Origin: Chitinophagaceae bacterium UBA4412
GTDB taxonomy: Bacteria > Bacteroidota > Bacteroidia > Chitinophagales > Chitinophagaceae
Assembly (NCBI GenBank): GCA_002400445.1
Contig: DGQO01000062.1
Location: forward strand, 1-6,822
Direction of reading: 5' to 3'
DNA: 6,822 nt
Under the pieces are notes generated by a model. The model saw only the letters and a list, made by a program, of their open reading frames with translations. It was not told the DNA's origin and did not search any database. Positions 1 through 5,519 of the stretch are shown here, one piece after another. Both the position numbers and the translations under genes were made by a program. Position 1 is the first letter of the stretch. Every line of letters starts with the position of its first letter.

Positions 1-717
1 ATTGAATGTGCTATGCTTAAAGTAGATGGTAGCGAAGTACTCGATTTTGTTGTAGACGAAGGCGTGCAAATTCATGGCGGAAATGGCTTTAGTGATGAAT
101 ACATGATTAGCCGTGCTTACCGGGATAGCCGAATCAATAGAATTTATGAAGGCACAAATGAAATCAACCGTTTACTTACGGTAGATATGATGCTGAAGCG
201 GGCGATGAAGGGAAAGCTTGATTTGATGGGGCCGGCGATGGCCGTGGCAAAAGAGCTCACCAGCATCCCGGACTTTGGTAGTGAAGACGAAGGTGAATTT
301 GCTGCTGAAATAAAAGCGGTGCAAAATATGAAGAAGGCAATCCTGATGGTAGCGGGAGCTGCCGTGCAAAAACTGATGATGACCCTGCAGCATGAACAAG
401 AGATCCTGATGAATATTGCAGACATGGCGATTCTTACTTTTAATACAGAGAGTGCACTGCTGCGGGTGAGGAAGATGAAAGAGAAAGGTTTGACCACGGA
501 TTTGCAAACAGACATGATGCGCTGTTACCTGCAAGATGCTGTGGATGCAGTAAATAAAGCAGGCAAAGACGCAGTGAATGCATTTGCAGAAGGCGATGAA
601 CAACGCATGATGTTGCTCGGCCTAAAACGATTTACAAAGACAGCACCGTATAACAGTAAGGAAGCCAGGCGCCGCATTGCTGATCATTTAATTGCAGAGA
701 ATAGATATAGTTTGTAA
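1..717 (+). CDS. Acyl-CoA dehydrogenase, C-terminal part (5' end outside window)
   Basis: The reading frame is open from base 1 (I-E-C-A before the first ATG at 13), so this is the last 238 residues of a longer protein and the ATG at 13 is not its start. Seen: the motif series G-V-Q-I-H-G-G-N-G, then Y-R-D-S-R-I and I-Y-E-G-T-N-E-I, the hallmark of the C-terminal helical domain of FAD-dependent acyl-CoA dehydrogenases. The Glu of Y-E-G-T (codon 148-150) aligns with the catalytic base of medium-chain-type enzymes. About 190 residues follow this motif, far more than in short or medium-chain enzymes; such an extension is typical of the roughly 600-residue VLCAD/ACAD9-like class. Family knowledge: alpha,beta-dehydrogenation of acyl-CoA in beta-oxidation, passing electrons to ETF. 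Chain-length preference cannot be read from this part. The gene ends at TAA just before a strong terminator. Confidence 0.93.
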   Translation: MECAMLKVDGSEVLDFVVDEGVQIHGGNGFSDEYMISRAYRDSRINRIYEGTNEINRLLTVDMMLKRAMKGKLDLMGPAMAVAKELTSIPDFGSEDEGEFAAEIKAVQNMKKAILMVAGAAVQKLMMTLQHEQEILMNIADMAILTFNTESALLRVRKMKEKGLTTDLQTDMMRCYLQDAVDAVNKAGKDAVNAFAEGDEQRMMLLGLKRFTKTAPYNSKEARRRIADHLIAENRYSL

Positions 718-736
718 ATAAAATTTTAAAAATTAC

Positions 737-769
737 AAATGCCGCAACCAGAACATTGCGGCATTTTTT
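737..769 (+). terminator. Intrinsic terminator of the acyl-CoA dehydrogenase gene
   Basis: A perfect 11-bp stem (737-747 with 756-766, core ATGCCGCAA/TTGCGGCAT) closes an 8-base loop, and its 3' arm runs into a T tract (764-769). It lies 20 bases after the stop codon, so it ends the upstream transcript. The downstream genes therefore need their own promoter. Confidence 0.9.
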
Positions 770-810
770 ATATCGAATGTGATCGAATAAGAATCTTGCC
801 AGGAAAGTAA

Positions 811-930
811 ATGAAGACGAAGATGCAGAAGCTCAGGATTGTTGGTTTTCCAAAAAATCTTCCATCAATGAAGAATGTTTTCAGCATGAAACATTCGTTG
901 CATACTATTGAAATTGCCTGGTCTGATTAG
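811..930 (+). CDS. Possible 39-residue small protein, unrecognised
   Basis: ATG at 811 opens 39 codons ending at TAG (928-930). An SD-like AGGAAAG sits at 801-807, three bases before the ATG, closer than usual. The product is basic (MKTKMQKLRI...) with no signal peptide, membrane segment or recognised motif. The ORF lies in the spacer between the terminator at 737-769 and the amidase gene. It overlaps an inverted repeat (873-896). No promoter-like box is obvious upstream. An ORF of this size can arise by chance; I list it only because of the purine-rich leader and because it fills much of an otherwise empty spacer. Confidence 0.18.
   Translation: MKTKMQKLRIVGFPKNLPSMKNVFSMKHSLHTIEIAWSD
873..896. 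repeat. Inverted repeat GAATGTTT-n8-AAACATTC
   Basis: Perfect 8-bp arms (873-880 and 889-896) are separated by TCAGCATG. There is no T tract after it, so it is not an intrinsic terminator. It lies about 50 bases upstream of the -7-like box of the amidase gene, where a regulator site could sit, but it could also be chance in AT-rich spacer. Confidence 0.35.
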
Positions 931-946
931 AGTTGTAAGTTCTCTT

Positions 947-954
947 TATCTTTA
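947..954 (+). promoter_or_regulatory. Possible -7 box of the amidase gene (TATCTTTA)
   Basis: It matches the Bacteroidota -7 consensus TAnnTTTG except for the last base. The ATG of the amidase gene is 24 bases downstream. The only candidate for a -33 TTTG at suitable distance is the imperfect TCTG at 922-925 (21-base gap). A promoter is needed here because the upstream gene ends in a strong terminator. Confidence 0.35.
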
Positions 955-978
955 GCGCTAAGCCTACATTGTTTTACG

Positions 979-2745
979 ATGAATTTGACCAGATTGCATT
1001 TCTTTCCGCTTAGCCTTGTACTTGGGATTTTCCAACTTCTGTGTTTTACGCCAGTAAGCGCCCAGCCGGCTGAAACGCCCTTTATTAAACTGGTGAATCC
1101 AACCAAAGAAAAAAATACGGTAACATCCTCCCGCCAGTTTATTGTGGGGAGCACCTGCAAAACCTGCACCGTAAGTATTAATGAACAGCCCGTAAAAGTG
1201 TACAACACCGGCGGCTTTGCTTACGAGCTCCTGCTTAAAGACAGCGAACAGCAAATAACAGTTGTAGCCCAGCTTGCCGGTAAGAAAATTACAAAGCTGC
1301 TGAATTATACCGTAAAGCGCCCGGTGGCTGCTAAAGAAACGGAAGACTTCAATATAGAATCTATACAAACTTTTCCGCAGGGAAACCTGGTACTTTTGGC
1401 TGGCGATGAAATTATGTTTAAAGTGAAAGCAATGCCAGGTCAGAGGGTAGCCATACAGAACAGGACTACCCTTTATGAGCAACCAGCGGCGGTTGCGGGC
1501 ATGCGGGGCATTTACCAGGGCAGCTATACTGTACAGCCTGCAGATAGTTTTATGGCAGAACATTTTTTAATAACGCTTACCGATTCTATCGGCACAGTAA
1601 AGCAAAGCCAAACCAGCAATTATTTTTCTGTAATGTCTCCCCTTGCATCTGAAGTAGCCCTTACAACTGGCAGGCTTGCCCACCTGGAATATGGCCTGGG
1701 AGATGACAGGCTTGGTGGCGCCAAAATTGGGTATTTAGACAGCCTTGTGCAATTGCGCATCATTGGCAAAGTGGGCAGCGATTATAAAGTGCAATTGGCC
1801 AAAGGACGCATTGCTTATATACCCGACGACCTGGTAACACTGGCGCCAAAAGGAAGTTTTTTACCGGCCTCACTTACCGCTTCCTGGACGGTAAATGGAG
1901 ACGCTGGATTTGACTATGTAAAAATTCCACTAAGTGTAAGACTACCTTACCAGAGTTTCCAGGTTGTAGACCCATCCTATATCATCGTTGATATTTTTGG
2001 TGCTACTAACAATACCAATTGGATCTCCCAGTTTGCAACAGCAAAAGAAATACAGGATGTAGATTATGAACAAGTGGCAGACGATATCTTCCGTATAAAA
2101 ATAAGACTAAAGCATAAGCAACATTGGGGTCATCAACTTTACTACAGCGGTAATACCCTGGTGGTAAAAATTCGCCGGCAGCCACCGCTGTTGTCCCTCG
2201 ATAAACTTACCATTGCGCTAGATGCAGGCCATGGCGGCAGCAACACAGGTGCCGGTGGTCCCACGGGTTCTATTGAGAAAAATCTTGCATTGGCAGTAAC
2301 CCTTAAACTGCAGAAAATGCTGGAAGCCGCAGGTGCAAAAGTGATCATGACGAGAACGAAAGAGCAATATTTTGACAATAAAGAACGCATCCTGTTTTAC
2401 CGGGATAGCCTGCCCGATATATTGGTGAGTGTACACCTTAATTCTTCTGCAGATCCCGTAAATGTGGGTGGCACAAGTACGCATTACCGCTACCTGGGCA
2501 ATCAGAAATTAGCACTATTGGTAAATGAACGCATGCAGGAATTAGGACTAAAGGGAATGGGGGTAATTGGCTCCTTTAATTTTATGCTCAACAGTCCTAC
2601 AGAATATCCTAATGTATTGGTTGAATCTTTATTTGTAAGTAACCCGGCTGAAGAAGCCCTGATTATGGATGAAAAATTCCAGCAGCTTATGGCCGAAAAA
2701 ATTATGGCTGGCCTCCAGGATTTTTTAAAAAATGCAGCCAAATAG
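979..2745 (+). CDS. Secreted N-acetylmuramoyl-L-alanine amidase (Amidase_3/AmiC-like)
   Basis: A 588-residue exported cell-wall hydrolase. It starts with a Sec signal peptide (hydrophobic stretch about 8-25, likely cleaved after V-S-A, residue 28). Next comes an Ig-like beta region (about 33-115) with a CxxC at C60/C63, then a linker region, an SH3-like stretch (about 229-291) and an AMIN-like beta region (about 305-401). The catalytic domain runs from about 412 to the end. Visible zinc-site residues are H418 (in DAGHGG), E433 (S-I-E-K-N-L) and H486 (S-V-H-L-N-S); E549 in V-L-V-E-S matches the conserved catalytic Glu. Family knowledge: such enzymes cut the bond between N-acetylmuramate and L-alanine in the periplasm, in daughter-cell separation or wall turnover. 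All key residues are present. The start is fixed by the signal peptide; no SD precedes it. The response regulator gene follows after 52 bases without a terminator. Domain borders are approximate, and the Ig, SH3 and AMIN labels are judged by eye. Confidence 0.93.
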   Translation: MNLTRLHFFPLSLVLGIFQLLCFTPVSAQPAETPFIKLVNPTKEKNTVTSSRQFIVGSTCKTCTVSINEQPVKVYNTGGFAYELLLKDSEQQITVVAQLAGKKITKLLNYTVKRPVAAKETEDFNIESIQTFPQGNLVLLAGDEIMFKVKAMPGQRVAIQNRTTLYEQPAAVAGMRGIYQGSYTVQPADSFMAEHFLITLTDSIGTVKQSQTSNYFSVMSPLASEVALTTGRLAHLEYGLGDDRLGGAKIGYLDSLVQLRIIGKVGSDYKVQLAKGRIAYIPDDLVTLAPKGSFLPASLTASWTVNGDAGFDYVKIPLSVRLPYQSFQVVDPSYIIVDIFGATNNTNWISQFATAKEIQDVDYEQVADDIFRIKIRLKHKQHWGHQLYYSGNTLVVKIRRQPPLLSLDKLTIALDAGHGGSNTGAGGPTGSIEKNLALAVTLKLQKMLEAAGAKVIMTRTKEQYFDNKERILFYRDSLPDILVSVHLNSSADPVNVGGTSTHYRYLGNQKLALLVNERMQELGLKGMGVIGSFNFMLNSPTEYPNVLVESLFVSNPAEEALIMDEKFQQLMAEKIMAGLQDFLKNAAK

Positions 2746-2785
2746 CTACGCCTAATGAGGTATAACACCACCCTTGTCAAAATAG

Positions 2786-2793
2786 TATTTTTG
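2786..2793 (+). promoter_or_regulatory. Possible -7 box directly before the response regulator (TATTTTTG)
   Basis: An exact TAnnTTTG match ending only 4 bases before the ATG at 2798. If it works, transcription would start at or next to the start codon, giving a leaderless or nearly leaderless mRNA. No TTTG-like -33 element is seen at 17-23 bases upstream, so the call is tentative. Confidence 0.35.
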
Positions 2794-2797
2794 AACT

Positions 2798-3430
2798 ATG
2801 CCGGATAAAAAAAAGATATGCATCGTAGAAGATAAAACCGACTTGCGGGAAGGGATGAATATGATGATGCAATTGAGTGAGGGCTACACCCTGGCAGGCA
2901 GTTTTGCCAATGCCGAAGAAGCCATGGACGAAATTCCCCGCCTATCACCAGATGCGGTGTTGATGGATATCAATCTGCCCGGGGCCAGCGGTATTCAATG
3001 CGTGAATGCATTAAAAAACAAGTATCCACAAATGCTGTTTTTAATGTGTACAGCCTATGAAGACAATGATAAAATTTTTGATTCCCTGAAGGCTGGTGCT
3101 ACTGGCTATATTCTCAAAACAGAAGGTCCGAAAAAAATTATTGAAGCCCTGGATGATTTAATTGCAGGCGGCAGCCCTATGAGCAGCAGCATTGCCAGGA
3201 AAGTAGTAGCCAGCTTCACCCAAATGGGAAAAGAAAACGCACTCATAGAAACCCTGAGTGACAGGGAGAAAGAAGTACTGGATCAACTGGCCAAGGGATT
3301 GATAGGAAAGGAAGTGGCAGACAGGCTTGACATTAGTTGGGGCACGGTGAGAAAACACGTACAAAACATTTATAAAAAATTACAGGTGAATACCCGTGTA
3401 GAGGCTGTTAATCTCTATTTAAAACGGTAG
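2798..3430 (+). CDS. NarL/FixJ-type response regulator with LuxR HTH
   Basis: A 210-residue two-component regulator. The receiver domain (about 5-120) has the acidic pair E11/D12, the phospho-acceptor D57 in L-M-D-I-N-L-P-G, the switch T85 in C-T-A-Y, and K107 in Y-I-L-K. A linker leads to a LuxR-type helix-turn-helix (about 153-208) with L-S-D-R-E-K-E-V-L and T-V-R-K-H-V-Q-N-I-Y-K-K-L. All activation residues are intact, so it should accept phosphate and bind DNA as a dimer. Its partner is almost certainly the HisKA_3 kinase 61 bases downstream, since NarL-type regulators pair with that class. The ATG at 2798 is the first in frame after a TGA at 2792-2794, so no longer N-terminus is possible; no SD is visible. 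Target genes are unknown; the amidase next door is one candidate. Confidence 0.95.
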   Translation: MPDKKKICIVEDKTDLREGMNMMMQLSEGYTLAGSFANAEEAMDEIPRLSPDAVLMDINLPGASGIQCVNALKNKYPQMLFLMCTAYEDNDKIFDSLKAGATGYILKTEGPKKIIEALDDLIAGGSPMSSSIARKVVASFTQMGKENALIETLSDREKEVLDQLAKGLIGKEVADRLDISWGTVRKHVQNIYKKLQVNTRVEAVNLYLKR

Positions 3431-3448
3431 TCATCGCATACGCCGTCA

Positions 3449-3478
3449 TTTGTTTTCCATTTTTCACAGATCGATTTG
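3449..3478 (+). promoter_or_regulatory. Candidate promoter of the kinase gene (TTTG-n18-TCGATTTG)
   Basis: TTTG at 3449-3452 and TCGATTTG at 3471-3478 are 18 bases apart, close to the Bacteroidota TTTG / TAnnTTTG arrangement with one mismatch (C for A) in the -7 box. The kinase ATG lies 13 bases after the box. The only pair in this window with both elements at a fitting distance. Confidence 0.4.
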
Positions 3479-3491
3479 CGCTTAAAGTACT

Positions 3492-4805
3492 ATGCCATCC
3501 TTTAGTCATTTACTCATTTTCTTTTTTGAAAGCGTGTATCTGTTCATGGCTATTTTCTTTTTTCTGCAATACAGCATTTTGCGCAAGCCAGAATATCTCT
3601 GGTATAGCTTGTACTTGCTTTTGCTCTTCGTGTACTACCCTCTTGCCATTCCAGAGCTTTTCTTTTCGGTGCAGCCTGCGCAGCCAGCCCTAATATCCGA
3701 ATATGATACGTTTAAGCGCCCCACACAGTTTATGATTAGCGTATGTTACAGCTTATTCGTAATTTATTATTTGGGCCTGCGGCAAATGAGCCGGCCATTG
3801 TATAAAATCTTCGTTGGCTTCCTCGTAATTTATGTGTTGATGGCCATTTTCTGCCTCATGGCAAACCTGCTGCATTGGGCTTATGATCCGGTTTATTACA
3901 CGGTAAGCTTGTTACTGTTTCCTATGCAGATGTATGCCGTTATTGCCCTTTTCCGGTATAAAGTAAAATACGGCAAGTTCATTATTTGGGGCAGTATCAA
4001 TGTTTTGTTGGGGAGTACTGTCACTTTACTGCTTTCCCTGGAAGTAGCCCGAAACCCAGATGGATCCATTACCAATGCACATTCTTACATCCCCGTGATG
4101 ATTGCTATTATGGTAGATATTTTCTTATTTACCATAGCGCTGCAGCGCAAGATTGCAGACAATGAAATATCGCTGCTCAACGCTGCGCACACCCGGCATC
4201 AGGCTGTGTTGCTGGAGCGGGAGCGCATCATAGCAGATTTGCATGATGATGTGGGAGGTGGCCTGAGCAGCATCCGCATGATGAGTGACTTAATGGTGCA
4301 GGAGAACGGGGATACCAATTCAGTCACAACAGGCTTCCCCGCAAAGATCTCTTCCACGGTACGGGAAGTTGTACAGCGCATGAATACGATTATCTGGAGT
4401 TTGAACCAGGAAAATGACAGCCTGGAGAATTTCATAGAATATGTAAGGCACTATGGCCTGTCTTTTTTTGAAACAAGCCCGATCAACTTCCTTTGTGTTA
4501 CTTCAGAAAATTTACCGTGGGCTGCGCAGATTAGCGGTGTTACCCGTAAAAATCTTTTTCTTATCATCAAAGAAGCCCTGCACAATTCCTTCAAGCATTC
4601 AGCAGCACAAAATGTACAGGTGCATATATATATGGAGCAGCAGGTACTGCATGTAGAAATAAAAGATGATGGCAAAGGCCTCGGAAGCGCCGCTAGCCTG
4701 GGTAATGGCAAAAGAAATATGAGGAAAAGAGCAGATGAAATCAATGGGGTTTTAGAAGTGATTTCGGCAAATGGAACCACCATTCACGTGGCCGTTCCAT
4801 TTTAA
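3492..4805 (+). CDS. Seven-helix membrane sensor histidine kinase (HisKA_3/NarX class)
   Basis: A 437-residue inner-membrane kinase. The first half is very hydrophobic, with about seven segments (roughly 5-27, 35-58, 78-97, 103-128, 134-155, 162-184, 196-217), resembling the 7TM part of 7TMR-DISM receptors but without a large N-terminal extracytoplasmic domain. A short helical linker leads to the phospho-acceptor motif E-R-E-R-I-I-A-D-L-H-D-D-V-G-G with H251. The HATPase_c domain shows the N box around N365 (K-E-A-L-H-N-S-F-K-H), D392-D-G-K-G396, and G404-N-G-K-R-N-M. All catalytic motifs are present. Family knowledge: autophosphorylates on His and passes phosphate to a NarL-type regulator, here surely the upstream gene. 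The signal is unknown; the small extracytoplasmic loops suggest sensing in or at the membrane. The start precedes the first helix directly; no SD is seen. Confidence 0.94.
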   Translation: MPSFSHLLIFFFESVYLFMAIFFFLQYSILRKPEYLWYSLYLLLLFVYYPLAIPELFFSVQPAQPALISEYDTFKRPTQFMISVCYSLFVIYYLGLRQMSRPLYKIFVGFLVIYVLMAIFCLMANLLHWAYDPVYYTVSLLLFPMQMYAVIALFRYKVKYGKFIIWGSINVLLGSTVTLLLSLEVARNPDGSITNAHSYIPVMIAIMVDIFLFTIALQRKIADNEISLLNAAHTRHQAVLLERERIIADLHDDVGGGLSSIRMMSDLMVQENGDTNSVTTGFPAKISSTVREVVQRMNTIIWSLNQENDSLENFIEYVRHYGLSFFETSPINFLCVTSENLPWAAQISGVTRKNLFLIIKEALHNSFKHSAAQNVQVHIYMEQQVLHVEIKDDGKGLGSAASLGNGKRNMRKRADEINGVLEVISANGTTIHVAVPF

Positions 4806-4842
4806 TTTTCGCCATTTGTTTTTTAGACCGCGGCATCGCTGC

Positions 4843-4850
4843 TACTTTTG
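4843..4850 (+). promoter_or_regulatory. Candidate -7 box of the AhpD-like gene (TACTTTTG)
   Basis: An exact TAnnTTTG match 15 bases before the ATG at 4866. The nearest TTTG upstream (4815-4818) is 24 bases away, slightly long. The box contains the in-frame TTG at 4848, which argues against that TTG as the start codon of the following gene. Confidence 0.45.
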
Positions 4851-4865
4851 CAAAAAATAAGATTT

Positions 4866-5210
4866 ATGAGCAATTTGGTAAATGAATTTAATGAATATCG
4901 TACCCGCATGAACGATTTGATCATGAGCAAAGATAATCTCGTGATAAAGCGCCTGTGGAACCTGGATACCAACACGTATGCCGCCGGAGCCCTCGATGTA
5001 AAAACGAAAGAATTACTGGGTCTTGTGGCCAGCATGGTATTGCGTTGCGACGACTGTATTAAATATCACCTGGGTAAGTCCCATGAACTTTCCGTGAGTA
5101 CCGAAGAAATGTATGAAGTTTTTGCCGTGGCCAATATCGTAGGTGGTACCATTGTGGTGCCGCATACCCGCCGGGCTGCTGAATATTGGGAAGCCTTGCA
5201 AGGTGCATAG
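4866..5210 (+). CDS. Carboxymuconolactone decarboxylase-family (AhpD-like) protein
   Basis: A 114-residue cytoplasmic all-helical protein. The core reads K-E-L-L-G ... L-R-C-D-D-C-I-K-Y-H, giving E49, C61, C64 and H68. This E-x11-C-x2-C-x3-H spacing is that of the AhpD active site (as I recall, E118/C130/C133/H137 in the mycobacterial protein). Family knowledge: members with this motif are thiol-disulfide reductases or alkylhydroperoxidases; members lacking the CxxC are decarboxylases. A peroxidase or redox role is therefore more likely than muconolactone decarboxylation, but the substrate is unknown. I start it at ATG 4866 and not at the in-frame TTG 4848, because that TTG lies inside a promoter-like box and six extra residues are not needed for the fold. 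The gene follows the kinase by 60 bases with no terminator, so read-through from the two-component genes is possible. Confidence 0.9.
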   Translation: MSNLVNEFNEYRTRMNDLIMSKDNLVIKRLWNLDTNTYAAGALDVKTKELLGLVASMVLRCDDCIKYHLGKSHELSVSTEEMYEVFAVANIVGGTIVVPHTRRAAEYWEALQGA

Positions 5211-5294
5211 GAACAATTTTTAATGTTTATAAAAGGCTTCAACAATTTCTTTTCAAAATAAGAGAATGATGTATCTTGATGCTTCACCAAAAAA

Positions 5295-5302
5295 AAGGAG
5301 GT
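5295..5302 (+). promoter_or_regulatory. Perfect Shine-Dalgarno AAGGAGGT
   Basis: Eight bases fully complementary to the usual 16S anti-SD, ending 4 bases before ATG 5307. None of the five full-length genes here has anything similar upstream, which makes this site stand out. In Bacteroidota the anti-SD is largely sequestered on the ribosome by a pocket involving bS21, so strong SDs are rare and tend to mark special mRNAs. Confidence 0.6.
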
Positions 5303-5306
5303 ATTC

Positions 5307-5351
5307 ATGTCTAATTATAAATCATGCATGCTTCCGGTAAACAATCGTTAA
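5307..5351 (+). CDS. Putative 14-residue peptide ORF, unrecognised
   Basis: ATG 5307 to TAA 5349-5351 encodes MSNYKSCMLPVNNR. The case for translation rests on the perfect SD at ideal spacing, not on the peptide. From codon 9 the ORF runs through the 5' arm and loop of hairpin 1, so a translating ribosome would open that hairpin. No residue is repeated in the way of an amino acid attenuation leader, although Asn occurs three times. It is too short for any fold, and could be a leader peptide, a small peptide, or the start of a decayed gene. Confidence 0.35.
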   Translation: MSNYKSCMLPVNNR

Positions 5352-5397
5352 CACCGGAAGGATACAACAAATGATTTGGGTCTGAGGAAGACCCAGG

Positions 5398-5430
5398 GCC
5401 GCCAGGATTATTCCGGCGGCTTTTCGTTTT
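5398..5430 (+). terminator. Intrinsic terminator (hairpin 3)
   Basis: GCCGCC 5398-5403 pairs with GGCGGC 5415-5420; two more G-C pairs (5405-5406 with 5413-5414) extend the stem past a bulged A, leaving loop ATTATT. The run TTTTCGTTTT follows, T-rich but interrupted by CG. It is the first terminator-like structure after the 979-5210 gene run, so it may end that run or the mini-ORF transcript. Confidence 0.7.
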
Positions 5431-5495
5431 CAGGAAAAATGCGAACCTTAATGGGCAGGCCTGATAAAGGTCATGCGGCACAACCGTATTTTATT

Positions 5496-5503
5496 TAAAT
5501 TTG
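5496..5503 (+). promoter_or_regulatory. Candidate -7 box of the ferredoxin oxidoreductase gene (TAAATTTG)
   Basis: An exact TAnnTTTG match 16 bases before ATG 5520. No TTTG lies at the right distance upstream; CATG at 5472-5475 is a weak stand-in (20-base gap). It sits downstream of the terminator at 5398-5430, consistent with an independent transcript. Confidence 0.45.
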
Positions 5504-5519
5504 TAACTTAATCAGCATT

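Larger units (their letters stand above)
5289..5430 (+). other. Structured leader-like element: perfect SD, mini-ORF and three hairpins
   Basis: The gap 5211-5519 has no ordinary gene but is not featureless. An A8 tract runs into the SD AAGGAGGT (5295-5302) and a 14-codon ORF (5307-5351). Hairpin 1 pairs CTTCCGGT 5331-5338 with ACCGGAAG 5353-5360; an inner AAC/GTT stem (5340-5342 with 5347-5349) makes it compact, and the ORF stop lies in it. Hairpin 2 pairs TGGGTCT 5377-5383 with AGACCCA 5389-5395 around a 5-base loop. Hairpin 3 (5398-5420) is GC-rich and followed by TTTTCGTTTT. The rest of the gap (5211-5288 and 5431-5495) shows nothing I can name. The element could be a regulatory leader, a small RNA with its own ORF, or simply the structured 3' end of the AhpD-like transcript. 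I do not recognise it as a known RNA family. Confidence 0.5.

Noticed and set aside
964..1563. A 199-residue open frame on the minus strand opposite the amidase signal and Ig-like region
   Set aside because: It is antisense to a clearly coding frame with signal peptide and conserved domains, and its translation shows no family-like pattern.
118..2409. The 14-base string TTACCGGGATAGCC shared by the acyl-CoA dehydrogenase (from 117) and the amidase (from 2398)
   Set aside because: In both genes it encodes Y-R-D-S in the same phase within conserved coding sequence, so it is chance codon identity and not a repeat element.
4848..4865. In-frame TTG at 4848 as the start of the AhpD-like gene
   Set aside because: The TTG forms the end of a TACTTTTG promoter-like box and adds six residues without any motif. 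ATG 4866 is 15 bases further on and gives a normal family length.
5354..5362. CCGGAAGGA resembling part of the bacterial SRP RNA apical region
   Set aside because: The surrounding bases do not form the SRP RNA asymmetric loop or the long helix. The arms here form a simple hairpin with a different loop.
5439..5498. A 19-codon ORF (starting M-R-T-L-M-G) after the terminator hairpin, with AGGAAAA just upstream
   Set aside because: No recognisable product, it ends inside the -7-like box of the next gene, and such lengths are common by chance.
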